From contig WKFI01000019.1 in assembly GCA_014872875.1 (NCBI GenBank), forward strand, positions 1 through 64,000: a DNA stretch of 64,000 bases, read 5' to 3'. The notes under the pieces are model-generated. The model did no database searches and was not told where the DNA came from. It was given only the letters and a program-made list of their open reading frames with translations. The translations under genes and the position numbers were made by a program. Positions 24,372 to 33,415 of the stretch are shown here, in pieces. Position 1 is the first letter of the stretch, and each line of letters starts with the position of its first letter. Origin of the DNA: Paracoccaceae bacterium (lineage in GTDB: Bacteria > Pseudomonadota > Alphaproteobacteria > Rhodobacterales > Rhodobacteraceae).

Positions 24372-24397
24372 AAGCCCCGCCTGATTAGGCGGGGCTT
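24372..24397. terminator. Bidirectional terminator between the LysR gene and mgdD
   Basis: AAGCCCCGCC (24372-24381) pairs perfectly with GGCGGGGCTT (24388-24397), 6-nt loop. On the minus strand the stem is followed by TTTCTTATTC, making it a good terminator for mgdABCD; it is weaker for the plus strand. Confidence 0.9.
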
Positions 24398-24420
24398 GGT
24401 AAGTTCAACTCTGCTACGTA

Positions 24421-25011
24421 TCAGATCACCGACTTTGCCAGTGCAACCAAAGCATGATGCAGCGACGCTGCTGAACTGCGTGGGCCAATGATGGCGAATT
24501 TGTTGCCTGCCTCAAGGCACAGAACAAAACACCCGACATGTTCGATCGAGGTTCGTGTCGCCACGCCCGCTTCGGCGGCGCGCAGGTTGGCGTTGGTCAG
24601 GCGTTCGAGCACATCCAAAGACCGGCTGCCTTCAAAATCAAAGCGGCACCATCCATCAGTCTGTTCCACGACCGAGGCCGCATCGCCCACTGCTTCCTTG
24701 ACTTGGCTGGCCAACAGCTCGTGCGTGTCATGCGGCGCGTCGACCATCCAAAGATCCGGCCCCATCCACCAGGCGGTAAAGTCCCCGGCAGACGACCACG
24801 CCGCAGGACCCGGCAGTGCCATGCCCAGCAGCCCCTTGGCTGCAGATGCGGCCTGTTCTTCGCTCCCCTGACGGGCAGCGAGGGAAGCCAGCGCCCGATC
24901 CGGGCGCTCGGTGATGGTCAGTCCGGGAAAGGCATCGACCTGGGCGTCATAGCCACCAAGAGGTGTGATCGCTTTCAGCTTATGACCGAAGTTATGCACT
25001 GTATTAGCCAC
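24421..25011 (-). CDS. mgdD: N-methylglutamate dehydrogenase subunit D (sarcosine oxidase gamma-like)
   Basis: About 196 aa from GTG 25011, chosen because GGGGAG lies 8 nt upstream and the start overlaps the mgdC stop; a reading frame up to 25053 lies inside mgdC. The protein matches the SoxG gamma-subunit family, a truncated GcvT-like fold (FPGLTITERPDRALASLAARQG, then DGWCRFDFEGSRSLDVLERLTNANL). It is the smallest accessory of the four-subunit enzyme. Last gene of mgdABCD, followed by a strong terminator. Sarcosine oxidase is the alternative name; the methylamine context favours Mgd. Confidence 0.8.
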   Translation of the reverse strand: MANTVHNFGHKLKAITPLGGYDAQVDAFPGLTITERPDRALASLAARQGSEEQAASAAKGLLGMALPGPAAWSSAGDFTAWWMGPDLWMVDAPHDTHELLASQVKEAVGDAASVVEQTDGWCRFDFEGSRSLDVLERLTNANLRAAEAGVATRTSIEHVGCFVLCLEAGNKFAIIGPRSSAASLHHALVALAKSVI

Positions 25012-28000
25012 GGAGACGCTCCCCTTCCGGATCGACAAAATGCGCGCTGACAACTTGAACCTGGATTTCCTTGCCTTCCAGCGGGTTCACAGCGCGGATG
25101 GTTTCGCCCTTGCGGGTATCGCCATTCTTCAGGAACCCGATCCCGATGGAGGACCCCAGGATCGGCGAATAGCACGCCGAGGTGATATAGCCCTGATCGG
25201 TCTTTGCATTGACCTCGCCCGTGGCGTTCATCAGGTGCGCGCCGGCCAGAACCTGATCGGTGTTCTTGACGGGCTTGAAGCCGACCAGTTTGAGCGCGTC
25301 ATCGGTATTCATGCCCGCCCGTTCGCTCATCACGTTGCCGATGCAGTCCTTCTTCTTGCTGACCATCTTGCCCATACCAAGGTTCAGGGCAGAGGTGGTC
25401 CCGTTCAGCTCGTTGCCCGCAGCGTGACCCTTTTCGATCCGCATGACGCCCAGCGCCTCGGTCCCGTACGGGACGACATCGAACTCTTCGCCTGCCTCCA
25501 TCAGCGTCTGCATCATCGCATCGCCATAGCGGGTCGGAACCGCGATTTCATAAGCCAGTTCGCCCGAGAAGGAGATCCGGAAGAGCCGCGCCCGGCAGCC
25601 GCCTGCAACGGTGACTTCACCGCAGGCCATGAAGGGGAACGCTTCGTTCGAGATGTCGTAATCCGAATCCACGACCTTCTGAAGAAGCTTGCGCGCATTG
25701 GGTCCTGCAACCGCGAACTGTGCCCAGGCTTCGGTTGTCGAGATCAACTGTACATCCAAATCGGGGTACAGACACTGACGCGCGAATTCCATGTTGCGAT
25801 AGACAACAACAGCATTGGCAGTTGTCGTAGTCACGACATAATGGTCTTCGGCAAAACGTGCCGCGGTGCCGTCATCATAGGCGATTCCGTCTTCGCGCAG
25901 CATCAGACCGTACCGCACCTTGCCCACCGGCAGTTTGGCAAAGGCATTGGCGTAGATCTTGTTCATGAACTCGGCCGCGTCCTTGCCCTGAACGTCGATC
26001 TTGCCCAGCGTGGTCACATCGCAGACACCCACCGATTTCCGGGTTTGAACCACTTCACGGTCCACCGACTGTCGCCAATGGGTTTCGCCTTTGCGGGTGA
26101 ACCATTGAGCGCGCATCCACTGGCCAACTTCGACAAAAGTCGCGCCATGTTCGGACGCCCATTTGTGTGAAGGTGTCAGTCGGGTCGGGCGGAATTCCTT
26201 ACCGGACGACCTGCCGGCCATCACCCCAAAGGAAACGGGCGTATATGGCGGGCGGAAGATCGTGGTGCCAACCTCGGGGATCTGCTTTCCGGCCAATTCG
26301 GCCATGATCGCCAGACCGCCCATGTTCGAGGTCTTGCCCTGGTCCGTCGCCATGCCCAGCGTGGTGTAACGCTTGAGGTGTTCAACTGACTTGAAGTTCT
26401 CCTGATGCGCCAGCTTGACGTCCTTGACGGTCACGTCGTTCTGCTGGTCCAGCCACGCCCGGCCCTTGCCTTCCTTCACGAACCAGAAAGGCGTCACATT
26501 GATCGGTGCGTCTTCGGCCTCGGGCAGATCAGCCGCGGTTGCGGTGATGCCCAGATCCGACAAGGCTGCCACAGCCCCCTCGGTCCCGGTCCGCAGAGCT
26601 GCAGCGGTGGAGAAGTCGCCATTTGCAGCACCGGCAACGCTCATTCCTGTTGGAATTTCGCCGGCTGGAACAAAGGCCGCGATGTCCTCGCGCCAAGCGG
26701 GTTTGCCGCGCTGGTGACAGGTGAGATGTACGTTCGGGTTCCAGCCACCGGACACGGCCAGCGCATCACAGCGGATGTCGCGGGTCATGCCGTTGGCCAG
26801 CCGCACCTGCGCCCACTCCAGACCCAGACGTCCCTTGGTGTCGATAACCTGAGCACCGGCCAGAACTTCGACACTGGACATTTGCGGCGCATCCGCACGG
26901 GTGTCGATAATGGCGGTGACTTTGACACCCTTGGCCATCAGATCGGATGCGGTTCGGTGCCCGTCATCGTTGTTGGTGAAGACCGCAACGTATTCGCCCG
27001 GCGTCGCCGCCCAACGGTTGGCATAGGAGCGTACGGCTCCGGCCAGCATGACACCGGGACGGTCATTGTTTTCGAACGCAATCGGGCGTTCGGTCGAACC
27101 GACACAGAGCAGTGCACGTTTGGAATAGATCCGCCACAGGATCTGGCGCGCCTTGCCGGCCTCGGGGGCGATGACGTGATCAGCGACCCGCTCGACGGCC
27201 CCGTAGATGCCGTGGTCATAGGCACCGATGATCGTCGTGCGCGGCATGATCCGCACATTGGACATGGTCGCCAGTTCCGCTTGGGTGTTCGCCGCCCAAT
27301 CGGAGCCTGACATCCCGCCGACCTCATGGGTTTCTGCGTTCAGACGTCCACCCAGCAGGAAATCTTCCTCGGCCAGAATGACCTGAGCCCCGGCGTGACC
27401 GGCGGTCAGAGCCGCAGACAGGCCAGCCGGACCCGCGCCGATGACCAAAAGGTCACAATGCAGGAAGCCCTTGTCATAGGCATCAGGATCGTCCTCGAAG
27501 CTGATGCTGCCCAAACCGGCGGCTTTCCGAATGATCGGTTCATACAGCTTTTCCCAGAACGCGGCAGGCCACATGAAGGTCTTGTAATAGAACCCTGCCG
27601 TCAGGAAGTTCGAGAACCGGTCGTTGATCGACATGAAGTCGCGCTCCAACGACGGCCAGCGGTTCTGCGAGTTGGCTTCCAACCCGTCGTAAAGTTCGGC
27701 GACGGTGGCGCGGGTGTTCGGCTCTTGCCGCCCTCCGCTGCGCAGTTCAACCAGCGCATTCGGCTCTTCCGATCCGGCGGTCAGCGGACCGCGCGGGCGG
27801 TGATACTTGAAGGACCGCCCCATCAGGCGCACTCCGTTGGCCAGCAACGCCGATGCCAGCGTATCGCCCTCGTAGCCTTGGAACTTTTTGCCATCAAAGG
27901 TGAAGTTCATCACCTGGCTGGAATTGACCAGCCCGCCATCCAGTCGATTGACCTGCGCGCCGCGCTTGGCACCGACGGTGGCATCCGTGCGGAAGGCCAT

Positions 28001-28030
28001 GCTTCCGGCGTTCATCGTTGCGTCACTCAT
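25004..28030 (-). CDS. mgdC: N-methylglutamate dehydrogenase subunit C (sarcosine oxidase alpha-like)
   Basis: 1008 aa, the normal length for SoxA-type alpha subunits. Order: N-terminal 2Fe-2S-like domain (about 30-110, GKKFQGYEGDTLASALLANG; cluster cysteines not present), FAD/NAD domain with VIGAGPAGLSAALTAGHAG (about 195-213), then a C-terminal GcvT-type folate domain from about residue 610 (GVCDVTTLGKIDVQG, LFRISFSGELAYEI). It oxidises N-methylglutamate and transfers the methyl carbon to tetrahydrofolate, regenerating glutamate. It overlaps mgdB by 4 bp and mgdD by 8 bp. Only context separates it from sarcosine oxidase alpha. Confidence 0.85.
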   Translation of the reverse strand: MSDATMNAGSMAFRTDATVGAKRGAQVNRLDGGLVNSSQVMNFTFDGKKFQGYEGDTLASALLANGVRLMGRSFKYHRPRGPLTAGSEEPNALVELRSGGRQEPNTRATVAELYDGLEANSQNRWPSLERDFMSINDRFSNFLTAGFYYKTFMWPAAFWEKLYEPIIRKAAGLGSISFEDDPDAYDKGFLHCDLLVIGAGPAGLSAALTAGHAGAQVILAEEDFLLGGRLNAETHEVGGMSGSDWAANTQAELATMSNVRIMPRTTIIGAYDHGIYGAVERVADHVIAPEAGKARQILWRIYSKRALLCVGSTERPIAFENNDRPGVMLAGAVRSYANRWAATPGEYVAVFTNNDDGHRTASDLMAKGVKVTAIIDTRADAPQMSSVEVLAGAQVIDTKGRLGLEWAQVRLANGMTRDIRCDALAVSGGWNPNVHLTCHQRGKPAWREDIAAFVPAGEIPTGMSVAGAANGDFSTAAALRTGTEGAVAALSDLGITATAADLPEAEDAPINVTPFWFVKEGKGRAWLDQQNDVTVKDVKLAHQENFKSVEHLKRYTTLGMATDQGKTSNMGGLAIMAELAGKQIPEVGTTIFRPPYTPVSFGVMAGRSSGKEFRPTRLTPSHKWASEHGATFVEVGQWMRAQWFTRKGETHWRQSVDREVVQTRKSVGVCDVTTLGKIDVQGKDAAEFMNKIYANAFAKLPVGKVRYGLMLREDGIAYDDGTAARFAEDHYVVTTTTANAVVVYRNMEFARQCLYPDLDVQLISTTEAWAQFAVAGPNARKLLQKVVDSDYDISNEAFPFMACGEVTVAGGCRARLFRISFSGELAYEIAVPTRYGDAMMQTLMEAGEEFDVVPYGTEALGVMRIEKGHAAGNELNGTTSALNLGMGKMVSKKKDCIGNVMSERAGMNTDDALKLVGFKPVKNTDQVLAGAHLMNATGEVNAKTDQGYITSACYSPILGSSIGIGFLKNGDTRKGETIRAVNPLEGKEIQVQVVSAHFVDPEGERLRG

Positions 28031-28314
28031 TTGCTACGCCCCCGTGCCCGGGCCACGTCACGGGCAAGTTCGACATTGGTGATTTCGTGGGTCACCGTGT
28101 TCCGGGTCACCACCAACCAGGATCGGTCACCCTGTTCGTGGAACCACAATTCCTTGTGCAGACCTGCCGGGTTTTCCCGCAGATAGACATATTCGTGAAA
28201 CTGGTCGGCAGCATCTTCCGCCTGCCAATCCGGCCGATCGATCAGGCTTGCGTCGCCCAGATAGGTGAACTCCTGCGCGTCGCGCGGACCCAGGAGGGGA
28301 TGGTTGATAATCAT
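28027..28314 (-). CDS. mgdB: N-methylglutamate dehydrogenase subunit B (sarcosine oxidase delta-like)
   Basis: 95 aa from ATG 28314, with GAGGAGG seven bases upstream; the frame reaching 28353 is rejected. The family's zinc-finger Cys pattern is not obvious at the N-terminus (MIINHPLLGPRDAQEFTYLGDA), where the typical SoxD start is MLIHCPHCGPRD. Here PLLGPRD replaces PHCGPRD, so the zinc site is lost, as is usual in Mgd-type delta subunits (family knowledge, not verified here). Residues 30-80 keep the FHEYVYLRENPAG and WFHEQGDRSWLVVTRNT core. It sits 13 bp after mgdA. Confidence 0.83.
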   Translation of the reverse strand: MIINHPLLGPRDAQEFTYLGDASLIDRPDWQAEDAADQFHEYVYLRENPAGLHKELWFHEQGDRSWLVVTRNTVTHEITNVELARDVARARGRSK

Positions 28315-28327
28315 CTCTTGCGCCTCC

Positions 28328-29578
28328 TCAGTGCAGGTTCGGGTTCGGGCCAACGCCCTTTTCGTCGATCATGTGACCGGTGCGGAACCGGTCCAGACGA
28401 TAAGCGGTCGCCACCTCGTGTGGTTTGTCTGTCGCAAGCAGATGCGCATAGCACCAGCCCGAGGCCGGGGTTGCCTTGAACCCGCCGTAGCACCAGCCAC
28501 CGTTGAAATAGAGACCGTCGATATGGGTCTTGTCGATAAAGGGCGAGCCGTCCATCGACATGTCCATGATTCCGCCCCACGAGCGCAGCATCCGCACTCG
28601 TCCGATGGCCGGGATCAGCGCCATACCACCTTCCATGACATCCTCGACAACGGGCAGATTGCCGCGTTGTGCGTAGGAATTGTACATGTCGAGGTCGCCG
28701 CCAAAAACCAGACCACCCTTGTCCGATTGGCTGCAATAGAAGTGGCCAGCACCAAAGGTAATGACCCCGTCCAGAACGGGTTTCAAACCTTCGGAAACAA
28801 ACGCCTGCAGAACATGGCTTTCAATAGGCAGCCGCATTCCGGCTTTTTCCATCACCCGGCTCGACGACCCGGCAACACAGCTTGCTACTTTCTTGGCACC
28901 AATGAAGCCTTTGGTCGTCTCCACACCCAGGCATTTGCCGTTCTCGATCTTGAACCCGGTGACTTCGCAGTTCTGGATGATGTCCACGCCGCGCATGTCG
29001 GCTCCGCGGGCATAGCCCCAAGCCACCGCGTCGTGACGCACGGTGCCGCCGCGGCGATGCAACAAGCCTCCCTTGATCGGGAAGCGTGCGTTGTCGAAGT
29101 TCAGGAACGGGTACATGGCGCGGACACCGTTGGCGTCCAGCAATTCGGCGTCCGACCCGTTCAGGATCATCGCATTGCCCCGCCGCCGCGCCGCGTCGCG
29201 CTGTGCATCGGTGTGCACCAGATTCAGAATGCCCCGCTGCGACACCATGGCATTGTAGTTGAAGTCCTGCTCCAACCCTTCCCACAATTTCAGCGACAAC
29301 TCATAAAAGGGTTCGTTGCCGTCCAGCAGATAGTTCGAACGAATGATCGTGGTGTTCCGGCCAACATTCCCACCACCGATATAGCCCTTCTCGATCACCG
29401 CCACGTTGGTGATCTTGTGGACTTTCGACAAATAGTACGCAGTGGCCAAACCGTGGCCGCCACCGCCGATGATGACAACGTCGTAGGATTTCTTCGGTTC
29501 GGGATCGCGCCAGGCAGGGCGCCATCCTTTGTGACCCGTAAGGGCCTCTTTTATCACTCTCAGGCCGGAATACCGCAT
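28328..29578 (-). CDS. mgdA: N-methylglutamate dehydrogenase subunit A (sarcosine oxidase beta-like)
   Basis: 416 aa, the standard length of SoxB-type beta subunits, starting MRYSGLRVIKEALTGHKGW. The ATG at 29578 has AGAGGA upstream; ATG 29593 is a second option. FAD-binding VVIIGGGGHGLATAYYL is near residues 34-50. C-terminal GWCYGGFKATPASGW is the usual flavin region. It is the flavoprotein dehydrogenase subunit that oxidises the N-methyl group. First gene of mgdABCD, with an AT-rich upstream region containing an inverted repeat (29745-29766). GmaS and MgsABC in the same window favour Mgd over sarcosine oxidase. Confidence 0.85.
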   Translation of the reverse strand: MRYSGLRVIKEALTGHKGWRPAWRDPEPKKSYDVVIIGGGGHGLATAYYLSKVHKITNVAVIEKGYIGGGNVGRNTTIIRSNYLLDGNEPFYELSLKLWEGLEQDFNYNAMVSQRGILNLVHTDAQRDAARRRGNAMILNGSDAELLDANGVRAMYPFLNFDNARFPIKGGLLHRRGGTVRHDAVAWGYARGADMRGVDIIQNCEVTGFKIENGKCLGVETTKGFIGAKKVASCVAGSSSRVMEKAGMRLPIESHVLQAFVSEGLKPVLDGVITFGAGHFYCSQSDKGGLVFGGDLDMYNSYAQRGNLPVVEDVMEGGMALIPAIGRVRMLRSWGGIMDMSMDGSPFIDKTHIDGLYFNGGWCYGGFKATPASGWCYAHLLATDKPHEVATAYRLDRFRTGHMIDEKGVGPNPNLH

Positions 29579-29744
29579 GGTGTCCTCTCTCATTTCCCCT
29601 TCAGACTTGAGGAGAACGCGCCTGAAACACAGTGCGATTTCGGTCACGAATTGCCCGATTTGCGACAAAGGTCCGCACAACACACTTGCACATTCAGTTA
29701 CAAGAAACTGCCATTGGTGAAGTAGTATCCGAGAATATTTAATT

Positions 29745-29766
29745 ATTTCATTTGGTTAATTGAAAT
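29745..29766. promoter_or_regulatory. Inverted repeat upstream of mgdA
   Basis: ATTTCA (29745-29750) and TGAAAT (29761-29766) flank 10 bp in a locally AT-rich stretch between the MarR-type gene and mgdA. The centre reads TTTGGTTAAT. It could be an operator or promoter element; nothing else supports it. Confidence 0.35.
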
Positions 29767-29867
29767 TCGAGGCACCCATAGAGCTCGCGCCCCGCAATTC
29801 CGGACATGCGACAAAGACTACGCCATTCGCGGCAAAACCCGGAATGCGACATGCAAAACGTGACAAG

Positions 29868-30311
29868 TTATCTGCTTGAGTCGTCGATGCCGTCCAACTC
29901 GTTCAACAGATCCAACAACGCCTCGTACCGGTCGGGACCCATCCTGTCTCGGACGCCATTCATCAATTCGACACTCGCCGCCAGATTGGCCGCAATCAAC
30001 TCGGCCCCAGCTGGTGCTATCTGGACAACCTGTTTGCGGCGGTCCACCTTGTCCCGCTCTCGCACGATCAGCTGTTTTTCTTCCAGTTTCTGCAAGATGC
30101 GAGTCAAGCTGGGCAACAAAAGGCAGGCCTGATCCGCAATCCGGGTCGGTTCGATCGGGCCTTCCTCCTCCACAACGCGCAACACGCGCCACTGCTGTTC
30201 GGTAACATCGGACTTGCTGAGCATGGACCGGATCGGCCCCATGACACGCTCGCGGGCGCGCAGCAAAGCAATCGGAAGCGATCGGGACGTGGAAGGAAGC
30301 GTTCTGGCCAT
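29868..30311 (-). CDS. hpaR: MarR-family repressor of the homoprotocatechuate genes (HpaR-like)
   Basis: 147 aa. MarR winged helix with RIADQACLLLPSLTRILQKLEEKQLIVRERDKVDRRKQVVQIAPAG, the recognition helix and beta-wing of HpaR-type proteins. It is divergent from hpaF with 117 bp between, so it probably represses hpaFED and senses an aromatic acid such as homoprotocatechuate. ATG 30311; the longer frame to 30399 is rejected. The downstream neighbour mgdA is on the same strand but 289 bp away, so it belongs to a different unit. Confidence 0.85.
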   Translation of the reverse strand: MARTLPSTSRSLPIALLRARERVMGPIRSMLSKSDVTEQQWRVLRVVEEEGPIEPTRIADQACLLLPSLTRILQKLEEKQLIVRERDKVDRRKQVVQIAPAGAELIAANLAASVELMNGVRDRMGPDRYEALLDLLNELDGIDDSSR

Positions 30312-30390
30312 GCGTAATTATCGCGTCAGATTCTGCTAAAGGCAATCGGGGGCGGCGTTTTTGCTCATGTTGACTCACCTCTTCCGCTTT

Positions 30391-30412
30391 GCTAAACATG
30401 TTAATTAAATTA
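30391..30412. promoter_or_regulatory. Palindromic site between hpaR-like gene and hpaF
   Basis: Two overlapping palindromes, AACATGTT (30395-30402) and TTAATTAA (30401-30408), lie 20-35 bp before the hpaF start. Position and symmetry suit a MarR-type operator. Confidence 0.45.
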
Positions 30413-30428
30413 CGGCCGGGAGAATCTC

Positions 30429-30806
30429 ATGCCCCATCTGAGCATTGATTATTCTGCAAACATGAAAGACCGGGTCGATATTCCGGGTCTGTGCGACGCA
30501 CTGCGCAAGGCAATGATCGAAACTGGGGTCTTCCCGCTTGCTGGTGTTCGAGTACGAGCCTTTCGCGCCGATCACGTTTCGATTGCCGATGGCGACGCCA
30601 AACACGGCTATATCGACATTACCGTGCGGCTTCGCGCCGGGCGCGATCTGGAAACGCGCAAGCGGGCCACCGCCCATATCTTTCAGGCCGCCGAAACCTT
30701 CCTGGCACCCGCCATGCAATCCCACTCCATCGCGCTTTCCTTCGAGATGCGCGACATCGACCCGGAGCTGTCGCCCAAAACCGGCACGATCCGCGACCAT
30801 TTGTGA
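30429..30806 (+). CDS. hpaF: 5-carboxymethyl-2-hydroxymuconate isomerase
   Basis: 125 aa, the usual length of CHM isomerase. The start MPHLSIDYSANM exposes the catalytic Pro after Met removal, as in the tautomerase family. RVRAFRADHVSIADGDAKHGYIDITVRL holds the conserved arginines. It isomerises 5-carboxymethyl-2-hydroxymuconate to the 5-oxo-pent-3-ene tricarboxylate in homoprotocatechuate degradation. It is first in hpaF-hpaE-hpaD-decarboxylase, behind CGGGAGA. Confidence 0.92.
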   Translation: MPHLSIDYSANMKDRVDIPGLCDALRKAMIETGVFPLAGVRVRAFRADHVSIADGDAKHGYIDITVRLRAGRDLETRKRATAHIFQAAETFLAPAMQSHSIALSFEMRDIDPELSPKTGTIRDHL

Positions 30807-30821
30807 AAGGCAGACCCCCAG

Positions 30822-32333
<1,512 letters not shown>

Positions 32334-32424
32334 CGTTCGATAGCCGCGCCGGACTTGTTCCAAAAGTTCCGGTCCGATTTCTAAAAAAGAAATCGATCAC
32401 AGCAATTCTCAAAAGGAGGCTCTT

Positions 32425-33405
32425 ATGCCTGTACCCGCACCGAACCTCTACCCGCCGTTCAACATCGTACGTCTGTCACACGTCGAGTACCGGGTGACCG
32501 ATCTCGCCGCCTCACGCGCGTTTTACGTGGACACGCTGGGCCTGCAGGTCACGCAAGAGGACGACAACAGGATCTATCTGCGCGCGATGGAAGAACGTGG
32601 CCATCACTGCATCATTCTGGTGCAGGCCGACACAGCCGAGGTCGGCGTCCTGGGCTTCAAGCTGTTCGACGAGCCGGATCTGGACAAGGCAGCAGCCTTC
32701 TTCCAAGAGCGGGATCTGCCGGTCGAGTGGGTTGAACGTCCGCATATGGGACGCGCTTTCCGCACCCGTGACCCCTGGGGTATACCTCTGGAATTCTATG
32801 TGAAAATGGACCGGCTGGAACCAATCCACCAGAAATACAAGCTCTACAACGGTGTGAAACCGCTGCGGATCGACCATTTCAATATGTTTTCGGCGAATGT
32901 GGATGCCTCCGTTGCATTCTACAACGACATCGGGTTCCGGACGACAGAATACACTGAAGACGATGAAAGCGGAAAGATCTGGGCCGCGTGGATGCACCGC
33001 AAGGGCGGTGTTCATGATGTGGCCTTTACCAACGGGCTGGGTCCCCGCTTGCACCACACCGCGTTCTGGGTTCCGACCCCGCTGAACATCATCGACCTGC
33101 TCGATCTGATGTCCACGACGGGGTACGTGGACAATATCGAACGTGGGCCGGGGCGGCACGGGATCTCGAACGCATTCTTCCTGTATGTTCGCGACCCGGA
33201 TGGTCACCGGATCGAAATCTACTGTTCAGACTACCAGACCGTAGACCCGGATCTGGAACCGATCCGCTGGTCCTTGACCGATCCGCAGCGCCAGACCCTG
33301 TGGGGGGAACCAGCGCCGCGCAGCTGGTTCGAGGAAGGATCGACCTTCGAAGGCGCGGAACCCATCCCAAGCGCCCTGAAAGCACAGCCAATCATTGCAC
33401 CCTGA
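32425..33405 (+). CDS. hpaD: 3,4-dihydroxyphenylacetate 2,3-dioxygenase (type I extradiol)
   Basis: 326 aa with two vicinal-oxygen-chelate repeats. Probable metal ligands are H151 (RIDHFNMF), H210 (RLHHTAF) and E264 (HRIEIYCSD). It matches the Mn/Fe homoprotocatechuate dioxygenases of the Brevibacterium/Arthrobacter type, not the LigB-type HpaD of E. coli. It opens the ring of homoprotocatechuate next to the side chain. AAAAGGAGG precedes the ATG. An A-rich hairpin (GATTTCT 32376-32382 with AGAAATC 32388-32394) lies upstream. Confidence 0.9.
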   Translation: MPVPAPNLYPPFNIVRLSHVEYRVTDLAASRAFYVDTLGLQVTQEDDNRIYLRAMEERGHHCIILVQADTAEVGVLGFKLFDEPDLDKAAAFFQERDLPVEWVERPHMGRAFRTRDPWGIPLEFYVKMDRLEPIHQKYKLYNGVKPLRIDHFNMFSANVDASVAFYNDIGFRTTEYTEDDESGKIWAAWMHRKGGVHDVAFTNGLGPRLHHTAFWVPTPLNIIDLLDLMSTTGYVDNIERGPGRHGISNAFFLYVRDPDGHRIEIYCSDYQTVDPDLEPIRWSLTDPQRQTLWGEPAPRSWFEEGSTFEGAEPIPSALKAQPIIAP

Positions 33406-33415
33406 GGAGCCAGCC

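Noticed and set aside
28027-29578. Assignment of the four-gene set as true sarcosine oxidase
   Set aside because: Kept as an alternative, but gmaS and mgsABC in the same window make N-methylglutamate dehydrogenase the better reading.
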